A stretch of 64,000 bases of DNA. Source: Cryptomeria japonica (taxonomy: Eukaryota; Streptophyta; Pinopsida; Cupressales; Cupressaceae). Made by a program: the position numbers and the translations under genes. Positions 33,600 to 45,437 of this stretch are shown here, in pieces. How positions within the stretch are numbered: position 1 is the stretch's first letter; every line of letters begins with the position of its first letter. The stretch is taken from NCBI RefSeq assembly GCF_030272615.1, contig NC_081406.1, positions 400,784,939 through 400,848,938 on the forward strand. The letters are read 5' to 3'. The notes below the pieces were generated by a model that worked only from the letters and a program-made list of their open reading frames with translations, was not told the DNA's origin and made no database searches.

Positions 33600-36081
33600 T
33601 AGGATAAAATAAAAGATTATGGGAAAATTATGTAGAGTGGTGGTGGATTTAGGGTCCGTTGATAACATAGTGTCAGAAGAAGTAGTGAGTAAGCTCAACC
33701 TACAAAGAATACCACATAGTGATCCTTATAGGGTTACTTGGCTCAACATGGGGCATGTTCTTGTGAATGAACAAACTTGGGTGGAGTTCACTATAGGAGG
33801 TTACAAGGATAAAATCTTGTGTGACATCTTGCCAATGGATGCTTGCCACCTACTCCTAGGTAGGCCTTGGCAATTTTACAGAAAAGCAATACACTATTGG
33901 GAAAAGAATGCCTATACTTTTCAAAAATATTGGATCACCTATTAAATTTAGTCCATAGGAGACCAAGAAAAGGGTAGATCAAAGGGTCCTAATGTGTTTC
34001 TATTTCATGAGAAGGAGTTCATTAACACTCTCAAGGAAGGAGAAGGAGTGGGGTTTGCAATTGTAGTAAAACCAAAAGAAGAAAGCATGAAGAAGAAAGT
34101 ATGCATTCCCACTGAAGTGCAGCACATCCTAAATCAATTTAAGGACATTATTAGTGATGGAACACCAACAACCTTGCCTCCTGAATGTGCCATAAGTCAC
34201 CAAATTAACTTCATACCCAGAGCCTCATTGCCTAATAAGGCATCTTATAAAATGACACCGGAGAAGAATAAGGAAGTAGCCAAGAAAATACAAAAACTCT
34301 TGGACAATGGTCTGATAAGGACTGATAAGGAAGAGCGTCAGCCCATGTGCAGTTCCCACCACTTTGGCCCCAAAGAAGGGAGGTACTTGGAGCCTTTGCA
34401 TTGATTCTAGAGCCATAAACTTGATCACAATTAGGTATAGATTTCCCATTCCAAGGATTGAATATTTGATGGATTTCTTAGGAGGTGCTAAATAGTTCAC
34501 CAAGATAGACCTCAAGAGTGGTTACCACCAAATCATAATCAAGGAGGGAGATGAATGGAAGACAACATTCAAAACCACAGAAGGACTTTATGAATGGCTT
34601 GTTATGCCATTTGGACTCACAAATTCCCCTAGCACATTCATGAGACTCATTAATCAAGTAATCAAGGATTATATTGGTAAATTTATTGTTGTTTATTTAG
34701 ATGACATCTTAATTTTTAGCAAGTTTAAAGATGAACATCTTAAGCATATAGAGATTGTATTGAAGAAATTATGTGATGAGCAACTAACCATCAATTTGGA
34801 GAAATGTCAGTTAATGAAACATGAATTGGTATATCTTGGGTTTGTAATCTCAAGAGGTGATTTGAAGATGGAAACCTCCAAAGTGGAAGCCATAATCAGT
34901 TGTCCTACACCTAAGATAACAAGTGAAGTAAGGAGTTTTCATGGGTTGGCATAATTCTATAAGAAGGTCATTAGAGGATTGAGTGAGATATGTGCACCCA
35001 TGCTTGACACAATCAAAGGAGGTGTGAAGACTAAGTTTCAATGGAAAAAAGAAGCACAAAGATGATTTTATCTCTTGAAGACAAAGGTGGCTACTCAACC
35101 GGTACTAGTTCTTCCAAGCTTTGACAAGCTCTCCACCATTGAATGTGATGCAAGTAATATAGCAGTTGGAGTAGTCTTAAGTCAAGACAATAGACCAGTT
35201 GCATTTTTTAGTGAGAAGCTCAATGATGCCAAGAAAAGGTATCCTCTTATGATTTGGAGTTGTATGCACTTGTTAAATCTCTTAGGAAGTGGAGGCATTA
35301 TTTTCTTCCTAAAGAATTTATGGTTTATACTGATAATCAAGCTCTTAGCTTTCTCAATTCACAAGAAAAGTTGAATCATAGGCATATTAAATGGGTAGAG
35401 TATTTGCAGTCATATACCTTTACCATTAAACACAAGAAGGGACAATGTAATAAAGTTGTTGATGCATAAAGTAGAAGGTTTCTAATAGTGCAAGAAGTGC
35501 AGCTCAAGAGCATTGGAGTGGATAGTGTCAAGGAGTTATATCAAGATGATGAAGACTTTGTTCCTACCTACAAGGTTTTTCAAGAGTTTAGAAATTATTT
35601 TCATAGTGAATATGCAGATTTCACCTTACAAGATGGTCTTTTGTTTAAAGGAGGACAACTTTGTCTACCTAAAGGATCTATGAGGGAAAAATTGATGCAA
35701 GAGAAGCATAATGGTTGCCTAAGTGGACATTATTGGATTGAATAAGACTTTGGAACTTGTCCAAAGATTATATTATTGGCCCAAGATGCAAAGGGATATT
35801 AGGAAATATGTGGAGCAATGTGTGGTTTTCCAAAGGGCCAAGGGTACTTCTTCTAATGTTGGTCTTTATCAGTCTTTACCTATCCCAAACTGGCCATGGG
35901 AGTGTGTAAGTATGGATTTTGTTGTTGGTTTGCCCAAGACCAAATCAGGTTTTGATAGTATCTATGTTGTGGTAGATAGATTTAGCAAAATGGCCCATTT
36001 TATTCGATGTAAGGTGACTCATGATGCTAGTCATATTGCTCATTTGTTTTCAAGGAAGTCATTAGGATTCATGGTTTACCT
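33600..36081 (+). pseudogene. RLG-3 pol, first part: protease, RT, RNase H, integrase start
   Basis: The protease (33619-33945) has VVVDLGSVDNIVS, with the usual D-S/T-G changed to DLG. RT (34200-35100) shows [31 protein letters not shown] and an intact catalytic [12 protein letters not shown]. RNase H (35120-35470) shows FDKLSTIECDAS and MVYTDNQALSFLN. The integrase zinc domain begins at HNGCLSGHY and CVVFQRAKG; core motifs PNWPWECVSMDFVVGLP and VVVDRFSKMAHFIRC give the first Asp. The last codons before INS-1 read RIHGLP after one frameshift near 36050. Stops occur at 33943, 34403, 34487, 34952 and 35467, among others. Y-L-D-D with this integrase pattern marks it as Gypsy. Confidence 0.92.
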
Positions 36082-37411
36082 TGTTGGTTCCCAAAACCAC
36101 AGATTGGAAAACTTAAGGATTTTCCAAGCCCTTAACTAATCCAACTAGCCTTGGCCAATGAACATGGATGGTCAAAGACCAAATCCCTCTGCAATTAAGG
36201 CTCCACTGAACCTAGGTGGGTATACCTCTCCCTCTCAAGCACAAAAAGAGTTATTTAAAGTGGATTTAAGCTTTATGATTAGCAAATGCAAAACGGGCAA
36301 ATGATTGTTTTGCAATTATGCTTTATTATGTGCTTTAAGTGAATTCTTTTGAAAAGAAATGAAAATTATTTTGATTGTATCTTGAGAATAAGATGCTTTC
36401 AGGACTTAAAAGATATATGCAAAGATCAATTCATATAGGGTTTGGGAAGAATGTTTCTCTGTCAAGGACCTTAAATGCACAACAAACCAGGACCTTAAAG
36501 ATAAATAATAGACCAGTGCCTTTATCCAAGGATATTTATGACACTTTGTGGACAAGAGATCTTATCAACTCCAGAAACAATATTAATCATGAACTATGAA
36601 GGTTTCAGTACGTGTTACACAAACAATAAGAACTCAATATTTCACTTAATGCAATGGCATGTTATTCACATCATAGAAAATCTATAAACAGATTTATCAA
36701 GAGGACAAGGATAATCATCAACACAAAAGTGTACATAATATTTGGAAAAAGAAGCAACAAACCTTGTATATTAATCTTCAGGAAATAATTGCATACATAA
36801 GGTGCACTTGCAGATACTCCATTACAGATTGCTTGTACAAAATGATACTTCTTCTTCCTATAGACTTCCCTAATACAAAATGACATGTCGTCCTTACAAC
36901 AGTATGTTGTTCTCATGATTCCCCTCCCCCCTTTATTACATACAAATATGACTCCCTATAAGCATGTGAATCAAAAGACATACATGAAAGGACACACCCT
37001 TTCATACACAGAAGGGAGTTATAGACAATGGCATTCCAAAGGACACACCCTCTGGTTTAATAAATAATTACAAATAAGAACCCTAAAAAATACTAAATGA
37101 TGCTTTAATAATGTGTCTTTTATTCTCCGCCTCGATAAAATTCCTCGACAAATATTCATCATCTTCTCAATATCTCCCGCACACAAGAGAAGCCAATCAA
37201 ATTCCTTGATTTGAAAACTAAACATATTCCACCTTAGATTTTAGTTTAAAAAGTCAATAATCTTTATATAAATAATTGTTTAAAATAATTCAATAAAGCC
37301 AAAGTATTTACATTTTAAGAAAATAATTTTGCAAACATAACATCCATTTATATAAAATAACACTTTACCCTAATATATATATAGCTAAAGCACTTATTTA
37401 GGGTAAATAAC
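36082..37411. other. INS-1 left part, no gene recognised
   Basis: AT-rich sequence with no frame that I can tie to a family. Open stretches at 36375-36599 (+) and 36671-36916 (-) have no known motif. The last six bases (37406-37411, AATAAC) are the left TSD copy of NA-1. Confidence 0.5.
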
Positions 37412-38552
37412 TGTTAGGCCCAATATGGAAAGCTAATGTACTGAGAGGGGAGGGGTGAATCGGTACTCCAAAACTTTTCTTCAATAATAACTTTACTGTT
37501 ATGCATAAACCAAATAGTGCAAAAACATAATATAAAGCTAAAACAAATAGATAACAATCATACATGATTCACTCCATAACACATATATTTTGGTTACGCA
37601 GAAACTCTTGGTTAGAGAGAAAAACTGTGGTGGGGATGGCACCCACAACTTCACTACTACAATAATAAAGAGTGCTCGGTTAGAACTACATGTTTAGCTA
37701 TTTTTGATAGCTTACCCTGTTAGGAGTAACAAGATCTGTTAGATCTACCTTGCTAAAGGATTTCACAACACTTAAACTAAATGTTGCACCTAGTTAGAGG
37801 CTTTACAATTTATAGACTTGATTAGAGTCTTTTACCCTGTTAAAGGTTTCTCTTACAACTTCAAAATATTACAATAAAATTATTACAAATATTTGCAACT
37901 TTACATCTGGAATGTTATAGCAGATTCTATGTGCTCAGAATAAGATTACCTTGCTTATAGCATACCTCGGTAACCCATATAGTAACTCAGTAAACCCTTC
38001 TGTTTACTCTGTTCTTCGACTATTCTCTGAAAACCTTCTTGGTGACATTTGTGTCTCTGTAACAATCTTCTTACACTCATGCACACACCTCTTTAACTCT
38101 TAACTCATGCTGTATAAATAGATCTCTTATGATGGTGATCCTTTCATTGCTTCGATCTTACAAACACGATTTATTGAATGAATAACCATGCAAATTATTT
38201 CATTGGTTAAATGACCTCAAAATCATACACAATCTTTAAGTGCAATTTCCAATGTGATAACAGTTAGATGTGCCTCGATCTTGTAACATGTTTTCATATG
38301 CATGTCTAGGTTCAATGAATCTGGTAACATGTTTCACTCAGTGTATATCAAATTGGTGTGTCATCTTTTCTACTCGGTAGACATGTAAAGATACTCGGTA
38401 GACAACTCAGTGCATACTGCATTCTATGACTGCTTTCTTCTGTAACCGACTAGACTATGCATACCGACTGAATATCTTGGTAATAGATAACTGACTAGAG
38501 TATATAGTATAACTTTGACATAAAACTAATGGAAATCTGATAAGTAGTAACA
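37412..38552 (-). repeat. 3' LTR of NA-1 (1141 bp)
   Basis: On the plus strand it starts TGTTAGGCCCAATATGG and ends AGTAGTAACA. It is collinear with 44292-45431, with a few differences per hundred bases in the part I compared. Confidence 0.93.
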
Positions 38553-38553
38553 A

Positions 38554-38566
38554 TCTCCCCTTTTGA
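38554..38566 (-). promoter_or_regulatory. Polypurine tract of NA-1
   Basis: On the minus strand TCAAAAGGGGAGA lies one base before the 3' LTR, as needed for plus-strand priming. Confidence 0.8.
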
Positions 38567-38935
38567 CATTAGTTGAGATGTTTGACAAAAACTACTTTCA
38601 AATTTATAACTCAAAAATCTATATACTTGCCAAATTTGACTATACTGACAGTATATACAATAGTTAATAATATAATATATCAGATATACTCCCCTTATCG
38701 ATATACTATACAAAAATCTGATTTTGCATGCTCGGTGATCTGTTTTGTGTGCTTTTCTTAGTGTTTTGTTTACTGCTCAGTGTACTGCTCTTGGATACTC
38801 TTCTTATTCTACTCGGTATACTCCCCGTGTATACTATACTCTAAATACTATACCATTCTCTCAATACTGTATCACTCTGTATTACTCCCCCAAGACTGTA
38901 TCATATTACTCCCCCTTTTTGACAAACATCAAAAC
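38567..38935 (-). other. NA-1 3' untranslated region
   Basis: No gene. On the plus strand several C-rich runs occur (ACTCCCCCAAG, ACTCCCCCTTTTTGAC near 38885-38925); on the element's strand these are additional polypurine-like tracts, as also seen in the Copia elements of this window. Confidence 0.6.
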
Positions 38936-39832
38936 TTAATTACCATTCAGGGGTGGTAACTGATCAAAAATGGATTTGTACTTGGTCCAGCCATCGGTGA
39001 GAGCGACAAAGAGTGCATCCTTTACACTATCCATTAAAGAATTTTGCGCTTGAATATTAGTCAATAGTGATATTAAGCCATCTAGAGTGCTTCCCTCTTG
39101 AGTAGTAGATAAGTATGTGGCTTGGTTGATTTGTTCTTGGACCGATGAAAGATGTGGAAGGAATAATGTCTGAAGGGTCATTATGTCCATCCTGATCTTG
39201 TGTTCTTCATTTCTTAAGTCCAATTGTTGAGCCATGAGCTGTTGTAACCTTGTATAAAAATTTTGAACTGAATTTGGCTCTATGGTCAACTTGCTTGAGA
39301 GATCGGTGATCTCTTTCTCAATTTCCTCTATTTTATTCTTAATATCTTTAATGAATAAAGAAAATGTGCAAAGTTTCTGAAATAAATAAAGAATGTGCTT
39401 GAGTTGAGGGGTCAACTCAGCAATAAATTTCACAAGTTTAACTTTGCCAATAGCTATAGCTTTTTGTACCTCTTCTATCATTTTTGCAGTGAGCTCTTTG
39501 TCTTTCAGCTTGCTCAAATACTCTGATGCATCTACTCCAGATGTCTCTATCTTTGTTAGGATTTCATCCAGTTGAATGTGGATGGTTGCATCAGTTAATA
39601 CTATAGCTTCAGGTAGCATATCTATTAGGAGTGCTTTTACCTTCTGAAGTACTTTATTTTTCTTTTGAATCGCCATTTGCTTTTCTTGTTCGGCCTTTGC
39701 TTTGCATAGTTCACCGAAATCAATGAGTGCTTGCCCTTTCAATTTTGATATGTCTACATTGGGAAACACTATTGGTTTTGACAAATCAACTTTAAAACTA
39801 TGCTTTTTCATCTTCTTTTCTATACCTTTCAC
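38936..39832 (-). pseudogene. NA-1 ORF2, C-terminal coiled-coil region
   Basis: A 298-codon open frame. It starts with a basic patch (KGIEKKMKKHSFKVDLSKP), then long charged helices with heptad-like spacing (FGELCKAKAEQEKQMAIQ, IKNKIEEIEKEITDLSSK, LMAQQLDLRNEEHKI), and ends in DGWTKYKSIFDQLPPL just before a TAA. No enzyme motif is present. I read it as the last part of one long ORF2 that continues upstream in other frames; the coiled coil could mediate self-assembly of a gag-like protein. The Met at 39832 is internal, not a real start. Confidence 0.6.
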
Positions 39833-41154
39833 CGATGGAACTAAGACAATGGCTTGTGAGGCTTGATGACCCTCGATAGGTTGCTCGGTAGAGGCAACAC
39901 TTTGATCGATTCCTTTAGCCTCTGTAGAGTCCTTTGGTGTCTCGGTACTTGGTGTCTCAGTTGCAATAGTCTTAGTGTTAGAAGGTGCTTGAGATGTTTG
40001 TTCTTGAGTAATACCTTCTCCTACTGTAGACTTGTGACCTTCAGTGCCTTGGATCTATATCCTGAGGCATTTTGGCTGAGACAGGTTGCTTGACTGGTGG
40101 ATAAGGCTGAACTTGTTCCAAGACTAATTCACTAGATACAAGTTTTGCATATGCAGTGCCTTCTATCATTTCTTGTTCTGGTGCCTCTAAATCCATGACA
40201 TCTTCATCTATTTGAATGGTGTTAGTAGGGTCTTATTTGGTAGCATCAGGACCTTGCTCGGTGACATCAGGATCATGCTCGGTGACATCAACAATTTCAA
40301 CTATAGCTTGCTCACCGACATCCTTGATTTTGAAGATTTCCTGCCACTTTGCTTTTGTCTCATTTTCCACTTCAATATATAGCCCATTCATCAGTTTTAA
40401 GGCTCTTTGTTTGACAAGATACTTTGAGTTGTAGGTTGTCAAATATTCCTTTATTTCTATGACTGATATGTCAGGAAATAAATGAACCAGACTTCTCTCT
40501 CTAATTTGTTTCTCTGAGTCCATTGCATACTTCCACCTATTATCAATATGCAGATACAATTCATTTGGAAGTGACTTAGCTAGTTCCAATGGAGCTAACA
40601 GAAACTTTAGAAGTGTGCAGATGACAGCTTCTTCAATTTGTCTCTTTTCATCATTATTCCTCGTTTCATACTTGACATATCTAAATCCTCCAAATCCACC
40701 ATATTCTTTTAGATTAGCACAGAAGTTTTCAACACTATGTATATTTTCCTTCTTGCTCTTGACAATCTGGAATTTGCTTGCATCCTCTAATTCGGTATCA
40801 CTAGACTCTTTTGCCAAAATGAGTCTCTGAGTAGATTTCTTGTATGTCTTTGTTACCTTGGGAGTAGTAACACTTTTTGTTTTCTTACTTCGTGAGGCTG
40901 TAGATGCTCTTGTGTTAGGTCACTTTACTGGAGGTGGAGTCGGTGAGGCCTTTGATGTGTCCTGTTTCTTTGTCTTCAATACTTTTCCCTTAGGCAATTC
41001 GGTGCTCAGTGTTATAGCTGCCTCTTGGCTTTTAGATTCCTCTTCGGTAATGGCAATGGTGCCTTTGACAAGTGTAGAGGAAGAGTCTTCTCCAAATTTC
41101 TCTGACAATGTCTTTATCATTTTTGTTGCCTTTCTTGTAGCTTGGGTACTATAA
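39833..41154 (-). pseudogene. NA-1 ORF2, middle region
   Basis: Two frames join here. The first (40920-41120) is a low-complexity Lys/Thr/Ser/Pro-rich linker (TKKQDTSKASPTPPPVK). The second (40233-40817, 194 codons) is compact, with ENFCANLKEYGGFGGFRYVK, LLKFLLAPLELAKSLPNELY, SVIEIKEYLTTYN and WQEIFKIKD, ending in a short acidic repeat (DVTEHDPDVTEQGPD). A tail rich in Pro, Gln and Glu follows before the coiled coil. I do not recognise the 194-codon domain. Frameshifts separate the pieces but few stops interrupt them. Confidence 0.5.
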
Positions 41155-42321
41155 TGTTCATCTTTACTTTTTCCTTTACTTCCTCATAGGTACCATACCT
41201 CAGATCAGTAGCATGTCTAGGCAATGTAACAAATGCATCAATTTGCTGTTTTGTGATGTCAAAATCAATCTCGTAACCCATTGGCGACAAATATTGAGTC
41301 CTTGGTTCCACAACATTTACATAACAGTAATCAGTGTCAACTTCAAAACATATATCATTTTTGTATTTCTCTACTAGCTGGGGTGGAATCCTATATCTGT
41401 TATGCATTTTCTCTTGAAATTTACTTAAGTAATCATCCATAATATCATTGAAATTATCACCTAATTTCTTGATGAAGTCATTTATCTGATGGGTGATTGG
41501 TTGGTGTAATTCCCAAACAACTTTACCGACTGATGGAAAGAATTTTTCAAAATAGACAAACATGCATACCAGTAATGATCCAAACTTTAGAGTATTAGCC
41601 AAGTTATTCTTCTTCAGCTTCCTGATGGTGTTCATATTTTCAAATAGGTTCTTCAGCAACACCTCACATAGATCAATTTTCATTCCCTTTTTCACAATTT
41701 TGTAGGCCAGGTCTACTGCTACACAGGGAACACTATTTTCCCTTGCCGATTGGAAGAAACAGTAACCCATTACTCTAATGGGAAATTTTAATTCTTCATC
41801 TATGACATTGTTTAGTTTCAATCCTTTGCAATCAGATTCTACTCCGGTTAAACTGATCAATTCCTTCTATGATATCATCTTCTGGCTTCGGGCATGATCA
41901 TAGATAGGGTAACCGGTAATTAGATGAATGATTTCCTTACTAATCTTAAATGGTTGCTCTTCTAGCAACATGAAATCATTGTGAACTCTGCTTAGAACAA
42001 ACTTGACTCACTGGGGTTTGAACACTTGGGGATAGGTTAGGGCTTCAGTTAATCCCTTGATTTTGATGTGTTCATACTTTATATTCAATTTACCATCAAT
42101 ACACAGCTCATCATAGGTGTCTTTGATTTCAACATAACCGAGTTCTTCAACATGACATTTGGGAAGAATCTCACATCCTCGACTAGTAACACTCTGTCCA
42201 GGATGAGTGAAAAAGTAGTTTTGTCATCCGGTTCAGAAGCGACTTTGGGAGTCAAAGAGTATTTTAGTGAGGGCTTTTCTATATTCTTGACAATTACAGG
42301 ATCTTGGATCTTGGGCGCCAT
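41117..42321 (-). pseudogene. NA-1 ORF2, N-terminal globular domain
   Basis: The likely start is Met at 42321 (MAPKIQDPVIVKNIEKPS). After a frameshift near 42150 it continues as EIKDTYDELCIDGKLN and FVLSRVHNDFMLLEEQPF with ISKEIIHLITGYP, then (41117-41860, 247 open codons) VMGYCFFQSARENSVPCVAV, DLCEVLLKNLFENMNTI, FGSLLVCMFVYFEKFFP and QEKMHNRYRIPPQLVEKYKN. The ISKEIIHLITGYP segment recalls the ITxxTGLP phrase of plant-mobile-domain-like proteins. I believe similar ORFs occur in other plant non-autonomous LTR elements, but that is from memory. A gag-like structural role is inferred. Confidence 0.55.
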
Positions 42322-42948
42322 TGAAGATTTCAGATAAAAGATAAAAAAGAGTCCTTAGGGTTTCAAGATTTCAAACGACTGATGCTTTATGCTTAGCAGA
42401 TAATGGCAACTAGATAAGATCAGTAAACCAGCTTAACGATGTGTTGAGATTGATATAAATACCTTGAATTTTCTTTGTAGGAGGTTTGATCACCTTAGAT
42501 TCGCTTGCTCTGCTTTCTTGAAAACTTGGTAAGTGAAAATGACCGCGAAAATTCTTTTAAGTACACAAAATACCTTATCGGGCTCCGTGCGGGTTAGGTC
42601 AAAAACATTAAATGCACTTGGTTCCTCTTTAACCGATTTACTCTCCTTTTTTCATTTTGACCGAGTAACCAAACTTCCTTCATTCACCGACTAGACAAAT
42701 TTCCTGTATTCACCGACTTGACAGACTTCCTGTAAAGTGCTTCAAAAGACTTTGATAGAATTTCAAACTTACTAATACATCTTAATTATGCAGATTTTGA
42801 ATTAAGTACATAAATAGAATAGGAACTGTTAAGATTTTAACCTTCAGAGAATGCAGTCCCTTCATACCTCTACCGATTAATTTGGAATAGGTGCACCTAA
42901 CTTGGTAGGTAAGGTGCTTTCTTCATTTGACATAATTTCCTTCCTTTT
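42322..42948 (-). other. NA-1 spacer between ORF1 and ORF2
   Basis: About 630 bp with no supported frame. It could hold a splice acceptor or an internal ribosome-entry feature for ORF2; neither can be shown by eye. Confidence 0.5.
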
Positions 42949-44229
42949 CTAAATCATCTTCATTTTTTCTTTTATTTCTTCAGTGTCTTTTCTAGGTTGA
43001 TCTCTGTAATCTCCAGCTAAGTGTCCAACTTTATGACAATGAAAATATGCCATACCAGGATTTCTCCATGATCTTCGGTTGTACATCCCAAACCTTATAA
43101 AACTATTGGCACTTATATGGACATATCTTCCACAACATTCACACCATATCCTTGTATTGTAATCCCATGGTACTGCAGAATACTGTCGGTAAGGATCTAT
43201 GTGAGTTTGGTAACCTCTAGCATTTGCTCGGTGTGCATACCACATATAGTTCTTTTGCTTAAACCAGCACTTCTCGGTACCATGTCCATATCTATTGTAG
43301 TTTTTACAAAACCCTTTGAATTTTGCCTTCTGATAATTGTTAACAGTCTTTGTCCTACATTGATTAGATGTGTGACCATATTTATTGCAATTGTAACAAT
43401 AACCATTGGACTTAGTGACATTCGGTTGCTTACCTTTTCTGATTTGGCATATGTTAGCAGTGTGACCTTGATTTCCACAGTAGTTGCAAATAGGCTTCTT
43501 TCTTTTGATGTTATTCTTATTTCCAACTTGCTTTGATGATTCTCCTCTCTTGGTAGTATGAATTCCTTTCTCGGTAGAGACTTTTCCTTTATAACCAAGT
43601 CCTGCATCTCTGTTGGGTTGTCTTGTATTCAGTTGCTCATCCAACATCTTTGATGCTTCATAACTCTTCTTCAGTGTTTCTTTGGATTTCTTCGTTGTTT
43701 CAAGTTCATCGGTTAACCTTGATACTTCAAGTTTCAATGCTTGATTCTCATCATTCTTCAGAATTGCTTCATGATGTGCATAACCTAGTTGATTTGATAG
43801 GTTTTGTTGAATTCCAATTAACCTTGTGATTTCATCATTCTTATCAGATAATAAGACTTCAAGTTGTTGTTTCTCTCTTTGTAGATCTCTTGCTTTATCC
43901 TCAGTTGTCCTCAATGCATCAAGATTTTCAGTCATCTGTGTGCTGAAATGTCCATGTTCTCTTTTCATTGCTTTCAGTTGATCAGAGAGTGCTTTGTTCT
44001 TTTCTTTCAATACTCCAATCATTTCTTCAGTTTCTTCAGACATATTGTTCTCAGATGATGTCTCAATTTGTTCCACTAACTCTTGAGAGTCCTACAAATC
44101 ATCAGATAATCTACTTCTCACTTTCAAAAATTTTTGCATTTGCCTTTGCATGTCTGCAATCACTTGATTAGCATGATCTAGCTCTTCTTGCAGATACACA
44201 ACCCTTTGAGATTTTTTATATCCTTCCAT
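42949..44229 (-). pseudogene. NA-1 ORF1: coiled-coil and multi-CCHC protein
   Basis: The start I prefer is Met at 44229 (MEGYKKSQRVVYLQEELD), 49 bases after the primer site. The frame is open to 42949 except for one TAG at 44092-44094, so about 426 codons. The first 230 residues are heptad-rich (LKEKNKALSDQLKAMKRE, LEVSRLTDELETTKKSKE), hence coiled coil. The C-terminal part holds five CCHC-like knuckles: CNYCGNQGHTANIC, CYNCNKYGHTSNQC, CKNYNRYGHGTEKC (second Cys lost), CECCGRYVHISAN (last Cys lost) and FHCHKVGHLAGDY (degenerate). Copia gag normally has one. It should assemble and bind nucleic acid, probably the packaging protein of the element. Confidence 0.7.
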
Positions 44230-44277
44230 TGATAAGATCTTTTTGTTTAGGTAGTTAAAACCTTTTCCAAGATATAA

Positions 44278-44289
44278 GCTCTGATACCA
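44278..44289 (-). promoter_or_regulatory. Primer-binding site of NA-1
   Basis: On the minus strand TGGTATCAGAGC, identical to that of RLC-3, lies two bases from the 5' LTR. Confidence 0.9.
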
Positions 44290-44291
44290 AT

Positions 44292-45431
44292 TGTTAGGCC
44301 CAATATGGAAAGCTAATGTATAGAGAGGGGAGGGGTGAATCAGTACTCCAAAAATTTTCTTCAATAATAACTTTATTGTTATGCATAAACCGAATAGTGC
44401 AAAAACATAATATAAATCTAAAACAAATAGATAACAATCATACATGATTCACTCCATAACACATATATTTTGGCTACGCAGAAACTCTTGGTTAGAGAAA
44501 AACTGTGGTGGGGATGACACCCACAACTTCACTACTGCAATAATAAAGAGTGCTCAGTTAGAGCTACATGTTTAGCTATTTCTAATAGCTTACCATGTTA
44601 GGAGTAACAAGATCTGTTAGATCTACCTTGCTAAAGGATTTCACAACACTTAAACTAAATGTTGCACCTGGTTAGAGGCTTTACAATTTATAGACTTGAT
44701 TAGAGTCTTTTACCTTGTTAAAGGTTTCTCTTACAACTTCAAAATATTACAATAAAATTATTACAAATATCTGTAACTTTACATTTGGAATGTTATAGCA
44801 GATTCTATGTGCTCAGAATAAGATTACCTTGCTTATAGCATACCTCGGTAACCCATATAGTAACTTAGTAAATCCTTCTATTTACTTTGTTCTTCGACTG
44901 TTCTCTGAAAACCTTCTCAGTGACCTCTGTGTCTTTGTAACAGTCTTCTTACACTCATGCACACACCTCTTTAACTCTTAACTCATGCTGTATAAATAGA
45001 TCTCTTATGATGGTGATCCTTTCATTGCTTCGATCTTACAAACACGATTTATTGAATGAATAACCATGCAAATTATTTCATTGGTTAAATGACCTCAAAA
45101 TCATACACAATCTTTAAGTGCAATTTCCAATGTGATAATGGTTAGATGTGCCTCGATCTTGTAACATGTTTTCATATGCATGTCCAAGTTCAATGAATTT
45201 GGTAACATGTTTCACTCGATGTATAACAAATCGGTGTGTCATCTTTGCTGCTCGGTAGACATGTAAAGATAATCGATAGACAGCTTGGTGTATACTATGT
45301 TCTATGACTGCTTTCTTCTGTAACCAACTAGACTGTGCATACCTGACTGAATATCTTGGTAATAGATAACCGACTAGAGTATATAGTATAACATTGACAT
45401 AAAACTAATGGCAATCTGATAAGTAGTAACA
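44292..45431 (-). repeat. 5' LTR of NA-1 (1140 bp)
   Basis: On the plus strand it starts TGTTAGGCCC and ends AGTAGTAACA, followed by the AATAAC target repeat. An AT-rich box, TATTTATA on the minus strand (44991-44998), may be its TATA element and is conserved in the other LTR (38113-38120). Confidence 0.93.
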
Positions 45432-45437
45432 AATAAC

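Larger units (their letters stand above)
37412..45431 (-). mobile_element. NA-1: non-autonomous LTR element with its own ORFs
   Basis: Two LTRs of 1141 and 1140 bp, a Met-type primer site and a polypurine tract enclose 5.7 kb of internal sequence; the TSD is AATAAC (37406-37411 and 45432-45437). On the minus strand the internal region encodes a coiled-coil, multi-zinc-knuckle protein and then a long second protein, but no protease, integrase, RT or RNase H motif. It is therefore a large non-autonomous retrotransposon. The LTR end carries a C-tract (GATTCACCCCTCCCCTCTC on the minus strand) and the primer site matches RLC-3, so Copia enzymes are the likely trans-acting partner. It is the innermost element of the nest. 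Confidence 0.9.

Noticed and set aside
36375-36599. 74-codon plus-strand ORF in INS-1
   Set aside because: No family resemblance and no support from flanking sequence.
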